Shown here: positions 31,380 through 42,900 of the stretch, one piece after another
Layout of the letters: each line of letters opens with the position of its first letter
How positions within the stretch are numbered: position 1 is the stretch's first letter
Assembly (NCBI GenBank): GCA_029961685.1
Contig: JARWKL010000010.1
Location: forward strand, 25,270,067-25,334,066
Reading direction: 5' to 3'
DNA from: Aristolochia californica
Lineage: Eukaryota; Streptophyta; Magnoliopsida; Piperales; Aristolochiaceae
Length of the DNA: 64,000 nucleotides
Notes under the pieces: generated by a model
Databases searched by the model: none
What the model saw: the letters and a program-made list of their open reading frames with translations, nothing else
Told to the model about the DNA's origin: nothing
Made by a program: the position numbers and the translations under genes

Positions 31380-33240
31380 ATATGGTAGACATAATCTTGT
31401 GAGTGACTGGTTTGGTGAGGATGTGTTCAACTTGATTTTGTGATGATATGTGCTTCAGGGATAAGAGACCAGCTTGGAAATTTTTCTCGTATAAAGTGGC
31501 AGTCTACCTCAATGTGCTTTGTCCTCTCATGAAAGACTGGATTCGATGCAATATGTATTGCTACTTGATTATCACAATACAGATCCATTGGAGCTTCTTT
31601 ATAAAATCCCAATTCAGTTAGAAGAGATCTTATCCATAAGAGTTCACTTACAGTGTGGGCCATGGCTCTGTATTCTGCTTATGCACTTGACTATGCTACT
31701 ACATTTTGTTTTTTTCTTTTCCATGCAACTGGATTTCCTCCAACCATCGCGCAAAAACCAGAAGTAGGTTTTCTATCATCTGGGGATCTAGCCCAATCTG
31801 CATCCGTGAATCCCTCAATGTTGAAGTGACCATGTTTTTTTATAGAGGAGCCCCCTTCCAAGAGCCCCTTTCAGATAACGTAGTATCCTCTCAAGTGATT
31901 GCCAATGACTAAGTTGTGGGTTGTTGTTATGGTCCTGGGTTAAGTACTTATATCTTCCGCTCCTAACAGGCCGGTCTTTTGGGTAGTATTGGCTAGGTGC
32001 TTAACATTTGGTATCTGAGCGGGCTCCCACGTCACGAGTTCGAGTCCCAGGGCGCGCAAAGGCTGGATTAAAATTACTGGTAGGTTTGGAAGGGGCGACC
32101 TAGCGGAGGGGGCGACCTGGAGAACTGCGAAGGGGCACTAGGAGTAGGCCGCCGCTAGAGTAGGCCACCGGGTTGGGCCAGTGTCGTTACGCCGCCATGG
32201 TCGTCGGCTCGCGAAGGTGGGGTGTGATGTTATGGTCTTGGGTTAATTACTTATGTCTTCCGCTCCTAACAGGCCGGTCTTTTGGGTAGTATTGGCTAGG
32301 TGCTTAACACTTGTGCATGTACTGACTTACCACACTTACTGCATATGAAATGTCTGGCCTCGTTACACATAGGTAAATAAGTCGTTCACTAACATTTGAT
32401 ATTTGCCAATATCTACATCTTCTCCAGTACCTCCACATAATTTTGTATTTGCATCGATAGGAGTGTCTACCAGTTTGCATCCCATCATACCTATTTCTTC
32501 TAGTAGATCAAAGGCATATTTTCTTTGGGATAGAACAATCCCATGTCTAGATTGTAAGACCTCAATACCCAAAAAATATTTCAGTAATCCAAGATCCTTC
32601 GTCTTGAATTCAGCACATATTCTCTCTTTTATTTTCTGAATGCCCTCAAAATCACTCCCAGTTAAAATAATATCATCAACATAAACGGCTAGAATCACCT
32701 TACCTCATGTTGTGTTCTCAACAAATAATGAGTGATCTATAGAGCATTTGTAAAAACCTGCCCGTATGATGGCTTGACTAAATTTCTCAAACCAAGCCCA
32801 TGGGGACTGTTTTAGTCCATATAGAGATTTTTTAAGGTGACATACGGACTCCCCCTCAACCACATATCTAGGTGGTTGTTGCATATAAATCTGTTCTTTG
32901 ATATCACCATTGAGAAATGCATTTTTAACATCCAGTTGATATATTAGCCATAAAGAATTAGCTGCCAAGTATAATAATATACGTATTGAGGTCATTTTTT
33001 ATACTAGAGAGAATGTCTCATCATAATCAATGTCATAGCATTGAGTGTAACCTTTTGCAAACAGACGTGCCTTCAGTCATGCAATAGTCTCGTCCAAATT
33101 ATGCTTGACGATATAAACCCACTTGCAACAAACTGGTTTTTTATCTGTAGGTAGAGGAACTAGAGACCATGTGTGGTTCTCATTGAGTGCCTTCATTTCT
33201 TCATCCATTGCTGCCTTCCACCCTGGATGTTGTAGAGCCT
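31380..33240 (-). pseudogene. Copia reverse transcriptase and RNase H
   Basis: 32995-32705: LDVKNAFLNGDIKEQIYMQQ, GLKQSPWAWFEKFSQAIIRA. 32698-32363: ILAVYVDDIILTGSDFEGIQ (catalytic YVDD present), LKYFLGIEVLQSRHGIVLSQ. After the TRIM, the RNase H region and 31663-31427: ELLWIRSLLTELGF, DLYCDNQVAIHIASNPVFHE, TKHIEVDCHFIRE. Stops and frame shifts separate the pieces. Confidence 0.9.
31925..32309 (+). mobile_element. TRIM element, copy 3 (internal variant)
   Basis: 385 bp with the same terminal repeats as copies 1 and 2 (TGTTATGGTCCTGG to GGTGCTTAACA) and the start TTTGGTATCTGAGCGGGCTC, but a different middle (GGGCGACCTAG repeats). Flanks GTTGT and CTTGT match at four of five bases, and the copia frame continues across (MHK, then PTTSHW), so this one is a simple insertion. 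Confidence 0.9.
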
Positions 33241-34400
33241 CCTAATATGACTGTGGAACATATAAGAAGGAAATAGAAGAAAGAAACTGACAACATAATG
33301 GTGAGAGGCAATGATGAGACATAAAATTGGAAATAGGATGAGAAGTAGAAGATTGAGTGCATGATTGAGGTTCTTTTCTTATAGCAATAGGATGAGTATC
33401 AAATTGAGGACCAAAAACGACTGGAGTTGAATGACTTACCTCTAATGGATCCGACAACTTGGCAAGTGTGGTATCGGCCACTGTCTCTGGGGGTTGAACA
33501 ATCTCTATGTCTCGAGGCACAACCGATCGAGGAGAACTTGGTACTGATGACATACCAAGTGGAGCACTATCAAAATAATAAGAGGAGTCTTCAAAGAATG
33601 TTACATCCCTGGACACAAATAAACATTGCAAAGGAGGACTATAGAAAATATAACCCTTTTGTGTGCGAGAGTATCCCAAATAATATATTTGATAGATTTA
33701 GGGTCAAGTTTACTATGTCTAGGCAATGTATTATGAACAAAACATTGACAACCGAAGACTTTCAAAGGTAATGCAAATAGATCATCATGCGGTAATAGTT
33801 GAGAGTAGGGGGATTTAATCCCAAGAATGGTAGATGGTAGATGATTTATAACAAAACATGCAGTAAGGACAGCATGGGGCCAATAAAAGTATGGAACTTT
33901 CATGGCATATTCAAGAATTTGACAATTTTTCTGTTCGGCTACACCATTTTGTTGAGTGTAGGCACATGATGTATGATGGATAATGCCATTCTCTTAACAA
34001 AATGAGTCAAGGTCTTTTGAAATATACTCTTTGGCATTATCAGACCAGAGGATTTTTAGCTTCCGACCAAATTGTGTGAGTACCATCGCATAAAAAGATT
34101 TAAAAATAAATGGTATCTCAGAACGCTCCTTAAAAATAAATAACCAAGTTGTGCGAGTGAAATCATCAATTAAAGTGATAAAATATTTGGCTTGAGAAAT
34201 ATTAGAGACATTCAAAGGCCCCCAAACATCAATATGAATCAACGAAAAAGGAATGTCACTTTTGACTTCTGAACAAGGAGAGTATGTACTCCTTTGATGT
34301 TTACTTAACTGACACACCTCACAACTGAATTCTGACCTTATCTTAAGAGATGGAAACATATGATGAAGAGATTGTATGGAAGGACGTCCCAACTGATTGT
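33241..34400 (-). pseudogene. Copia integrase and linker
   Basis: 34392-33994: pre-integrase zinc finger end (CEVCQLSKHQRSTYSP) and core (HIDVWGPLNVSNISQAKYFI, DNAKEYIS). 33903-33601: VPYFYWPHAVLTACFVINHL, KVFGCQCFVH. 33679-33242: linker with YSRTQKGYIFYSPPLQ and VSRDVTFFED, then a Ser/Pro-rich stretch. The segment near 33900-33990 (integrase Glu region) is in another frame. Confidence 0.88.
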
Positions 34401-34407
34401 GCCATAA

Positions 34408-35802
34408 TCATATCTCATTCTCAGTAGTAGACACCATATTTATCTTTGGCCCGTCCAAGTAGTAGAACCCCCCTTGTTCATGGCCTCCACCAATCACCTG
34501 CTTCGTTATAAGATCCTGAAAAACACATGAAGTAGGTGAGAAGGTAACCGAGCAATTAAAATATTTTGTAAGCTGACTCACAGAGAGTAAGTTTAAAGGA
34601 CAAGAAGGAACAAAAAGAATATCAGTGTGCAGAAGTGATGGGGTGATAGAAGTGGAACCTTTTCCTTGGACTTTGGTTTGAGAACCATCAGCTATGGTAA
34701 CAGACTTGTGTGAAAGACTTGGAGATAAAGAATGTAATAAACTTTTTTTACCTGTGAGATGCTCGGAGGCTCCTAAATCAATTATCCAGGATGAAGATGA
34801 GGCGGATAGCATACCTGAAGCAGTAGTGGCAGCAGTAGTTGCAGAGGGACTAGGAGAAAACCTAGCATGGTCTTAATTTTCTGAAATAGTTCATACTCTT
34901 CATCAGTAATAATCTTTTGTGCAGTGAGATGGTCTTCTTGTGCATCAGTAATAAGGGTTTGATTAGCCCTCGTCGATTCTGACTTGTCATTAGCCTTATA
35001 GCATATTTCTTTATAGTGGCCATATTTGCCACAGTAAGTGCATGCCCTTTAACGACACTGATATATAGTATGGCCATGAAATTTACAATGAGTACATTTA
35101 ATATCATCTGTTATGCCAGCACTATTCCTTCCACCTCTTCCTCTGCCCCCTCTATAACCTCTTCCTCGGCCTCAGCCGCGGTCAGAGGATGATCCTCTAT
35201 GATCAGAATACATAGCAGATGACACATAAGTAGTGGAGGAAGAAGGGTCTGGAATACGAAGTAATGTTGCACACACATCATCAAACTTTGGGACAGAAAC
35301 ACTTAATAGTTGACTCTTGGCAATCTCAAGATGAGGTTTAACATTTACAAGACAAACTGCAGTAATTAATGCCTCCTTTTGTTTATCTTGGATAGAAATA
35401 TCAATGGTGGAGGGTTGAGCTAACTTCCACTCTTGAAGAAAGCCTCTAAATCGTGCCAAGTACTCATGAATATTTTTTCCTTGTTTAGTATTCAACATTC
35501 TCTGGAGAATATCATAGGGTTTATGCAGTGTATCAGGGCATGAATATAATTTAGTACATGTCTCCCAAATTTTTTTAGCAGTGTCAAGATGAATAACATT
35601 ACTAGAGACATATTATTCCATACTATTTATTAGCCAACCAATTACCAAAGTATCATTCTTCAGCCATTTCATATAAAAAATATCATCTTCATCAATAGGT
35701 GGTCCTCGAGTAGTGAGGTGACCAAGTTGGTCTTTGGTTATGAGAAACCTCCTAACCGATGTGGACCAACTCATAAAATTTGATACCCCACGTAAGGATA
35801 TG
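34408..35802 (-). pseudogene. Copia gag and protease
   Basis: 35800-35500 in broken frames and 35498-35172: gag (MLNTKQGKNIHEYLARFRGF, QEWKLAQPSTIDISIQ). 35107-34862: zinc knuckle region (CTHCKFHGHT..CR in other frames). 34812-34408: protease, SSSWIIDLGASEHLTG (the active site DSGA is changed to DLGA), LLSVSQLTKYFNCSVTF. Cut at 35802 by the LTR of K. Confidence 0.85.
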
Positions 35803-36740
35803 TGTTATGGACTCAATAACACTGAGTCATCTACTTTACTTTTATTATTTATGTTGCTTTTAATTTCAAATTTTATTGATTTTTAATAAGACTTAAAGGT
35901 AGGGGTAGAATTGGGTTTTATAACCCTAACCTATGTTGATGTTAATGACCCTATTAAGGGGTAAGGATGGAGAAATAAAGCAAGTTCAGAATTAGCATAA
36001 ACTAGGGTAATTTAGGTTCCTTCTAGGCTCCCTATTCTAGGGTTCTTGGCGTGAACTCTCTTGGGGGTTTGTTGTATCCATTGGGGAGTCTTTGAGGAGA
36101 TATTGGAAGGAAAAGGAAGAGGAATTACCTTTCTCTTCCGAGCTACAAGAGAAGATCATCTCTTTCACGAAAATTCCAGAAAGGGAGAAGGGTTGGCGTG
36201 AGCTAACCAGGAAGGAGGACGAATTCTGGTTGCTGGATTGGTGTTGACGTCAAGAGGTATTTTCTAATCTTATTCCAAGCATTGAGATTAGATTTATATT
36301 TCTCTTTTACGTAAGGAACCAGTGCTGCATGAAATTGGAAACCCTACCTTGACATGAGCCATAAGAAAGGGGGTTCCACGTTGGGACCTCAAGAAGCTTC
36401 CTTGACTAGCTAGGTTCATTCATAATTAAGAAACGGAAACTCCTTTTCAAGGGGAATGAATTCAGTAAATGGAAATGGGTTGTTCTTGAGTCATTACATC
36501 AAGTAAAACCCTCTTGATGTGAATCATAAAAGAGGGGTTTCATATCTGAGTGCTTAAACAGTCCTTTAACTTGTTGGTTGCATCTATAATTGAAAAAAAG
36601 GAAAATACTTTTCAATCCTAACCTGAAAGGAGAAGTATAAGAGAGTTCTTTTCACAAAAATATGATAAGAAACCCTCAAACAGTGCTGGATTCATATTCA
36701 ACTCGCCAAGTTACTAGATCCATGGCTAGGGACTGTAACA
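35803..36740 (+). repeat. Element K 5' LTR (I family)
   Basis: 938 bp, TGTTATGGACTCAATAACACTG to GGGACTGTAACA, followed by ACTTGGTATCAGAGC (primer site at 36744). Related to the I LTRs over its full length, in opposite orientation. It interrupts copia gag; left flank ATATG has no partner found. Confidence 0.9.
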
Positions 36741-36980
36741 ACTTGGTATCAGAGCAGGGTAACCCGATAGAGAGAAGCACCAATGAACACTTTGAATTGC
36801 TTGAAAAAAAATTTGATATAGTCCTAGAGAGGTTCTCCAAAATTGATATCGATATGGAGACCTTGAAGGGAAGGATGGATAGCATGGAGACTGGTCTGAC
36901 TACTGGCAAGAAATTTGCTGCATTGGAAGAGAAGTTCACTCTCAGTTTGGAAATCTTGAAAGGAAGGATGGATAGCATGG
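36662..36980 (+). pseudogene. Element K gag N-terminus, broken
   Basis: MIRNPQTVLDSYSTRQVTRS then NNLVSEQGNP across the primer site, and the coiled coil LKGRMDSMETGLTTGKKF. In a second coiled-coil repeat (GRMDSMET) the sequence switches at GGAGAC to a minus-strand pol fragment. It matches the gag of element I. Confidence 0.88.
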
Positions 36981-37800
36981 AGACATATGTAGCAATGGAT
37001 GTCTTCATGGCTTGCCAGTAAAAGTCTGGTCAAAGTTTTTTGAATTCCCTCATGTGCACTATCATGGTATGCAAAGAGGATGACAGGAATCAACTCGGAC
37101 TTGTGTGGAAGGTAAATGCGCCGCTTGTAGCAAATAAGTGAATCCTGGATGGACCACTTCGACTCCATCATCCCCTCTGAAATTTTATGGTGTAGCTTCT
37201 ATAGGGCCAGAAGAGTGGCATGGGTTTCTCTCACCAAGTCAAGAATGAGGAACTGAGGCTAACTGATAGCATACACAAGCTGCTGATATTCCAAACGATG
37301 GGACAAGGCATCCGCGGCCTTGTTTAATCTTCCTGAATGGTATTCGATCGAAAAGTCAAATCCCATCAACTTACTAATCCAATGCTGCTGGGGCGAAGTA
37401 GTGAGACGTTGCTCCAGTAAGAATTTAAGGTAGTAGTGATCCATTCGGAAGAGAAAAGCACGGCCCCATAAGTAAGGCCGCTAGTGTTGGACCGCCTTGG
37501 CCAACCCAATTAATTCCCGTTCATACGCCGCCAAGTTGTGATGATGAATGCCCAACTATCGACTGAAATACGCAATGAGATGTGACTATTGCTATAAGAC
37601 TACCCCAATGTCTCCACCAGAGGCATCACACTCAACCACAAATAAATCTTAAAAAATTAGGAAGCTGTAGAACAAGGGTTGAAACAAGAGATGCTTTGAG
37701 GGCCTCAAATGACTCCGTGGCCACCTCATTCCACTAAAAGGAATTCTTCTTCAAGAGATTGGTTAAGGAAGCAGCCAACAGATCGTAATTCTAAATGAAT
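36981..37800 (-). pseudogene. A-like chromovirus fragment: RT connection, RNase H, integrase zinc region
   Basis: Minus strand: QKT and SELIPVILFAYHDSAHEG near 37100; ALSHRLEYQQLVYAIS and HYYLKFLLEQRLTTSPQQHW at 37444-37259; RNase H start around 37640; RT connection near 37780. It aligns with 4770-5600 of element A. A small deletion in the integrase finger and several stops are present. Confidence 0.85.
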
Positions 37801-38511
37801 TTACAAGATTATGTCTACTATATGCAGCAAGTTGGGCGTTTATGATGTCTTCTCACCCCCAGCTTGAGGGGGAGTGTTACAATGTGGGACCCACCATGGT
37901 GCTTGAGCTGGTAGGACCCACCATGAGGACGTAGGTCATCAAGAAGAGTCCTAGAGGACGTGGAACACCAAGAAGAGTCCTTACCCAAAGCAAGCACGAG
38001 TTAAGGAAGCAAGAAGCACAAACTGAATTGATTTAGAAGACTTGAAGATCAAGTGGGACCCACAAAGATCTCACAAGTTGTCACTCTTATCAAGGTGCGC
38101 TTGGAGATTATGAGGGGCCCACAAGAATAAGGCTACAAACTGGCTTATCCATTATATTCACGTGAATAATGAAGGACTCCTAGTTCTACTCAAGTTAGTC
38201 TTCTAGTAGTATAGTTTGAATAGACTTACTTATATTGAAGAGTTAGAGTTCGAATGTAATTAGGATTGAATGACAAGTTGTATAAAGACTCTACCTCCTC
38301 CTTTACTATAAATAGAAGTATTGTAATTCAGAATTAATCAAATCACATGTTCAATCCCCAATTGGTTCTCTTTGTCCCTCTCTTGCGTGGTGCAACCTCC
38401 TCTTCTCTTTTATTTTTTTCTTCTCCCTTCCCTTTTCTCCTTTTTCTTTCTTCTTTATCTTGCTCGTGATCATGGAAAAGGGATCATAAATTCAACATGG
38501 TATCAGAGCAA
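37801..38511 (+). repeat. Copia LTR with a polypurine tract before it and a primer site after it
   Basis: LTR 37875-38497 (623 bp), TGTTACAATGTGGG to AAATTCAACA. Directly upstream is a copia 3' end with the tract CTTGAGGGGGAGTG (37863-37874). Directly downstream is TGGTATCAGAGC (38498-38509) and the start of copia gag. So one LTR serves as 3' LTR of one unit and 5' LTR of the next. A TATA-like word (CTATAAATAGAAG) is at about 38319-38331, fitting the start of U3 transcription. Confidence 0.88.
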
Positions 38512-39440
38512 CATATTTAGGATCCCTCGACAAAGGAATGCTCTAGAGAAGTGATGATCAACACCACTCAAAGAAGGCTCTTGTATGAAGGAATAACACT
38601 AGCTGAGAGATAAGTGTTCAAATTTTTTTTTATGCTACTGGTTCTCGAATTTAGATGATGATTCAAGGATGAATATGTGAATACTTTCATCTTATTATGT
38701 TATGGATATGCATGCCCCTCTATCTAGAAGGAGCTATCAAAACAGTTTTATCGTTTTGGAAATTTTATTTGCTGAGCCCAGTCCATACTCAGATTATAGA
38801 AATTTTTTTTTTTCGTGGGATAAGAGTTCCTTGATATAGAAGATTTCTATTGAGCCTCTTATGAGTGGTTTTTGAAAAAAAATCTAATTTAACATTGATG
38901 TTATATTTACATATACCGAGTTGATTGAAGAAGTGCTACTTGGTGTTATTATTTGAAGTTTTTTGAAGAAGAGCCTATCATAGCTGATGATAATATGAAT
39001 ATCAAAGGTGATATACTGAGAATCACCACCCTACCCTTAATTGGGGTATCAAATTTTATGAGCTGGTCCACCTTGGTTAGGAGGTTTCTCGTAACCAAAG
39101 ACCTACTTGGTCACCTCACTACCTGATGACCACCTGTTGATGAAGATGATATTTTTTATATGAAATGGCTGAAGCATGATACTTTGGTAATTGGTTGGCT
39201 AATAAATAGCATGGAAGAACATGTCTCTAGTAATGTTATTCATCTTGACACTGCTAAAAAAATTTGGGAGACATGTACGAAACTATATTCATGCCCTGAT
39301 ACACTGCATAGACCCTATGATATTCTCTTGAGAATGTTGAATACTAAACAAGGAGAAAATATTCTAGAGTACTTGGCACGCTTTAGAAGCTTTCTTCAAG
39401 AGTGGAAGTTAGCTCAGCCCTCCACCACATCTGAAAGTTA
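38512..39440 (+). pseudogene. Copia gag fragment
   Basis: 39160-39441 reads MKWLKHDTLVIGWLINSMEE, TAKKIWETCTKLYSCPDTLH, MLNTKQGENILEYLARFRSF, QEWKLAQPSTT, matching the minus-strand copia gag at 35170-35800. Upstream (about 39020-39130) the N-terminus (NFMSWSTLVRRFLVTKDLLG) is present with stops. Ends abruptly at about 39430. The 38512-39000 leader has no clear frame. Confidence 0.85.
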
Positions 39441-41220
39441 GGCTAGGTTCTTAACAGGAATTGGGATCACTCCCTCTTGGAACTTAAGATCTTCTAGAGA
39501 TGTCAAAGAAATCAATTAAATGAAAACAAATCAAATTTGGACTTAAATCAATTAAGGTCTACACTAATACTAATTATTTTCCGAGTGGCATCTTGGGGGG
39601 AGGAGGTGAATTGGAAATAAAAATTAAAAATCAAATGCTTAAGGTGCAATTAAAAGAAAATAATTAAGCATAAATGTAACTATCTTCAAACAACCACAAA
39701 GAGACATGGTGCAATTCACATGCAAACTAAGCCATTTTTACCATTGTTCGAAAAATTGCAAAGGAGGTTGATCGATCATACTTTTTCATGATCAATCAAT
39801 AGTCCCCCAACAACTATGTTTTTGAGTTCCTATGGCCTTTTGTCGATTATGGCACCAATGAACAATTTTACTACCATTTGTAAATTTGGTTCATTGATCA
39901 TGCTTTGTATTTTGTGTTAACAAAACTCTATTTGATTGACCATGCCAAGAGGATGACCGCTCATGCTTTATTCTTCTTGCTTAGAAGTATTTTGTATGAT
40001 CGATCATATTCTGTAAAAAATAACTAATCATGCATTGTAAGTCCGACTTAGTTGTCTATAGGATCATTGATCATATTGTTATTTGGATAATTGATCATGC
40101 ATATTAGCAGTGTATACAAATAAGGCCAAATTTAAGTGAATGAAAAGTTCTAAAATATTTGTCTAAGTTGTATGGTTTTAGAAAATATTATGTTCTAATG
40201 CTTAAAAACATACTTTTATCTAAGAATTAAAATTTGGCTAACAATTCTGTTACATAACTATAGTTCTTGAGATTTTCTATCACTCCTTAGTCTCTAAATC
40301 TTCAAGTATTTATACTTCCTCTTCATGTATGTTTTTCTTCACAGTAACATTTTTTCAATCACTTTTTGTTTTGGGTCTTGACTTGACAATTTGGTTGTGC
40401 ACTGTCTTGTCTTAAACTTTTGCTATAAATCATATAAATTTGTGCTGAAAAACATGTGTCTAACATAGACTAATAACATCTTGGTAGCACAATTTCAGGT
40501 TCCCTATTTTCATATTATCAAAAATATTAAAAATCCAACATAAGTTTACTTAGATCAACAATTAATCGAATCAAATTGAGTTTTTTTTATGTTTTATTAA
40601 AGTTTTTAATTAATGAAATGATATACTAGAGTTTCAAACTTTTTACAATACTCCACCAATAACATTTCTCCTCTTTTACTTTTATTATATATCATGAAAT
40701 TCTAAGTTTTAATAATTTTTAATCAATAAAATAAAATACTAAAGTTGTATTTGGCTGCCCCTCTTGTATTAAGGACTTAATGATCAACCTTTATCAAGGT
40801 CTCTTTTCCATAAAACATTTTTTAAGAGTGAAAAATTTCAAACTTTTTGCAATACTCAACCAAATTATGATTGGTAGGGAACGAAATTAGAGTATATAAT
40901 AAATTCAATATTAAAAATTTCAAATTTCAGAATGGGGCTGGTGCAATTAGTTTCCATCTTTATCATTCAAATCGTGGCATTCATGTAAATCTCGAAATCC
41001 AAAATCGCTAAGATGAGATTCATGAGAATGGTTTTTTAGGTAAAAAATATAAAAATGAATGATTGGCCAAATCATTCACCTCTTCCTTTTCGTCCGTAAA
41101 TTCTTAATTCCTTCGCCCGACAGCAGTCGACGACTCGACGTCATCCGGCGCCACTGAGATATGTTAAAAAGGGATTTGACTACCGATTTCTCCGCCCAAA
41201 TCTCTGATCCGACGGCTATG
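39441..41220. other. AT-rich intergenic region upstream of the kinase gene
   Basis: No coding frame recognised. It contains the palindrome-rich patch described separately (39750-40115) and A/T runs. From about 41080 the base composition rises towards the gene (CGTCCG, CGACGACTCGACGTC), which suggests the promoter-proximal zone. Confidence 0.5.
39750..40115. repeat. Patch of degenerate TGATCGATCA palindromic repeats
   Basis: Words such as GATCGATCATAC, CATGATCAATCA, TGATCATGC, TGATCGATCATA and TGATCATATTG recur every 30-60 bp. A similar patch is at 54600-54905. The repeats are not exact tandem units. Their role is unknown. Confidence 0.6.
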
Positions 41221-41300
41221 AGCCAGTCAAAACCAATCATGATCTTTTGCTTTGACTACACTTATGCTTCTTTATAATACTTTTGCTCACCTTTGACGAT
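41221..41300 (+). promoter_or_regulatory. Likely core promoter of the kinase gene
   Basis: A CCAAT word (AACCAATCAT, 41231-41240) and a TATA-like TTTATAATAC (41271-41280) precede a pyrimidine-rich leader and the 5' exon. The transcription start is not determined; this is inferred from spacing and composition only. Confidence 0.4.
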
Positions 41301-42900
41301 TGTCACTTCAAACGAGGCACTTCCTGGAAGCGGAAAAGACCAAGACCGTTGATGTAATTACAGAGCATGCTACTCCCCGGAGAAAGTGTTAGTTTTCTTG
41401 TAAACGTAGGGATGGTATTTGATGATATTTAGTGCGAAGAAGAGGTCTCGACTTGGAGAAGGAATAAAGAAAGAAGCGGTTTCTGTTGGTGATGCTTTCT
41501 TCTTCTTAAAGTTTGGTTTGACTGCCGCTCCTCTTCTCGCTTTCGTCTCTTAGGACCGCGCCATTCTCTGTCTACTTTTTCTTTCCTTCGCCTCTCTTTC
41601 CTTCCATTGACTTCGATTAGGGTTTCCTTCTCTCTGAATTTCGACCATGTTGTGTGGGAGAACTTGAAATTTCTCCGTCTTCTGTTTTGGGATTAGGGGA
41701 TTTCTGAGAGCTGCGCGAGCAAGTTTATGGTGGAACTTTGCGGGGTTCAGTTGAGTCGTGGATTGGATTTCTTGGTCCTGGGATTGCTGCGGGTGGAGAT
41801 ATACTGTTTTCTGAGGTTAGATTCGTTCTTTTTTATTTTCTGACTAAATTTTATTTCATTGGCATTCATCCTTTCAGGGGCTGGTTATGGGCTGATCAGT
41901 CATCCTTGTTTTTTGTGTTCTTTTTTTTCTTGTTTTTGGTTTGTAAAATTTCACTCTCATTTCTGAGGATTTTTGGGGTCGCCTGCTAGATTTGAACTTT
42001 AACATGTTGGGAAATATGGATTCTGGATTGAGTTTTAAGTCGATTTTCTTTTGGTAATTGACAAATAAGGGATTTCGCTTGGGGAGTCATGAATACATCC
42101 AGGTTTGTGATTCGAACTTTAAAAAGGTACTGGTGATATTAGGTTTCAACTACAATCTTAGTGACCTAACTTTTTGAAGAGTTTGCCTTTTTTATGTCTG
42201 AACCGGTTTAGTTGAGTTGAACTGTTTATGGTACTATTATAATTATTTTATGTGCATTATTTCTCAAGTAGTTGGATGTTTCTTGTGTTTTGGCACTTGG
42301 GGTTAATCCTGTCTGGCATTAATTTTTAAAGTGCCCTTTTCGAGGAATTTTTAGTTTAATTTTTCCTAGATTTTCACAGGTAATGTGGTTTAGATATATT
42401 TCTTACAGTTAGAGACATATTGTATTAGGCCGGCATGTAAGTCTTAGTTTTGTCATTGATCTGTTCCAATTATAGTAGAAGTTGGGATTGATTTATCTAA
42501 TTGGATTAAATTTTGTCAGAAAACAGAGCCAGGATGTGAAATTTTGTTGGTTTGATTAGATCTAAAAGTGGGTAAGTTGGATCCAATTTTGGGAACCTTT
42601 GCAAACAGAACCGGGATCTAAACTTGGAGTAGCTTGAGCAAATCTTGTAGTCCTTTGTTAACTACTAAGCTTTTGCTTACTTTTTTGTAACGCTTAAAGG
42701 CCCTGTGACCTTCTAGTTGTTCTATCACTTTCTAACCCTAATTTAGAATCTTGGCCCATTCCGACACATGCAATTTTTTCTCTCTATATATTCTCAGCAG
42801 CAAATTCTGAAACATTCAACAAATTGTGTTCTTTGTTCTGTCCTTGCAGGAGTAAATTGGATATTTGAAAGAACAAGATCAAGCCAAAGCCCAATCAAAG
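41300..42900 (+). other. Kinase gene 5' untranslated region with a long intron and upstream frames
   Basis: A leader exon ends at 41815 (GAG then GTTAG) and the next exon starts at 42850 after TCCTTGCAG; the intron is about 1.03 kb and T-rich. Two upstream start codons occur in the leader: 41647-41667 (six codons) and 41727, whose frame crosses the splice and ends at 42868 (36 codons), before the main start at 42901. The exon and intron limits are predicted from splice words, not from transcripts. Confidence 0.6.

Larger units (their letters stand above)
31333..35802 (-). mobile_element. Ty1/copia element body on the minus strand, without LTRs
   Basis: Order on the minus strand: gag, protease, integrase, RT, RNase H, polypurine tract. 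The order integrase before RT defines copia. LTR N is inserted next to its 3' end, TRIM copy 3 in its RNase H end, and element K in its gag start. The same family continues in the other orientation at 37801-39440. Confidence 0.9.

Noticed and set aside
39436..39453. GGCTAGGTTCTTAACA resembles the end of the TRIM terminal repeat
   Set aside because: Only about 16 bases match, with one mismatch, and neither primer site nor the other repeat is present. Could be chance.
39750..40115. CRISPR-like or satellite array
   Set aside because: Units vary in sequence and spacing, no constant repeat with unique spacers, and this is plant nuclear DNA.
41738..41989. Open frame of 83 codons before the kinase gene
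   Set aside because: It starts at TTG, crosses the predicted leader splice donor and is mostly intron; low-complexity Phe and Leu follow. No support as a gene.
42865..42900. Earlier start of the kinase frame, 12 codons upstream
   Set aside because: Position 42865 is TTG, not ATG. The first ATG in frame is at 42901 and gives the MGCF anchor typical of this family.
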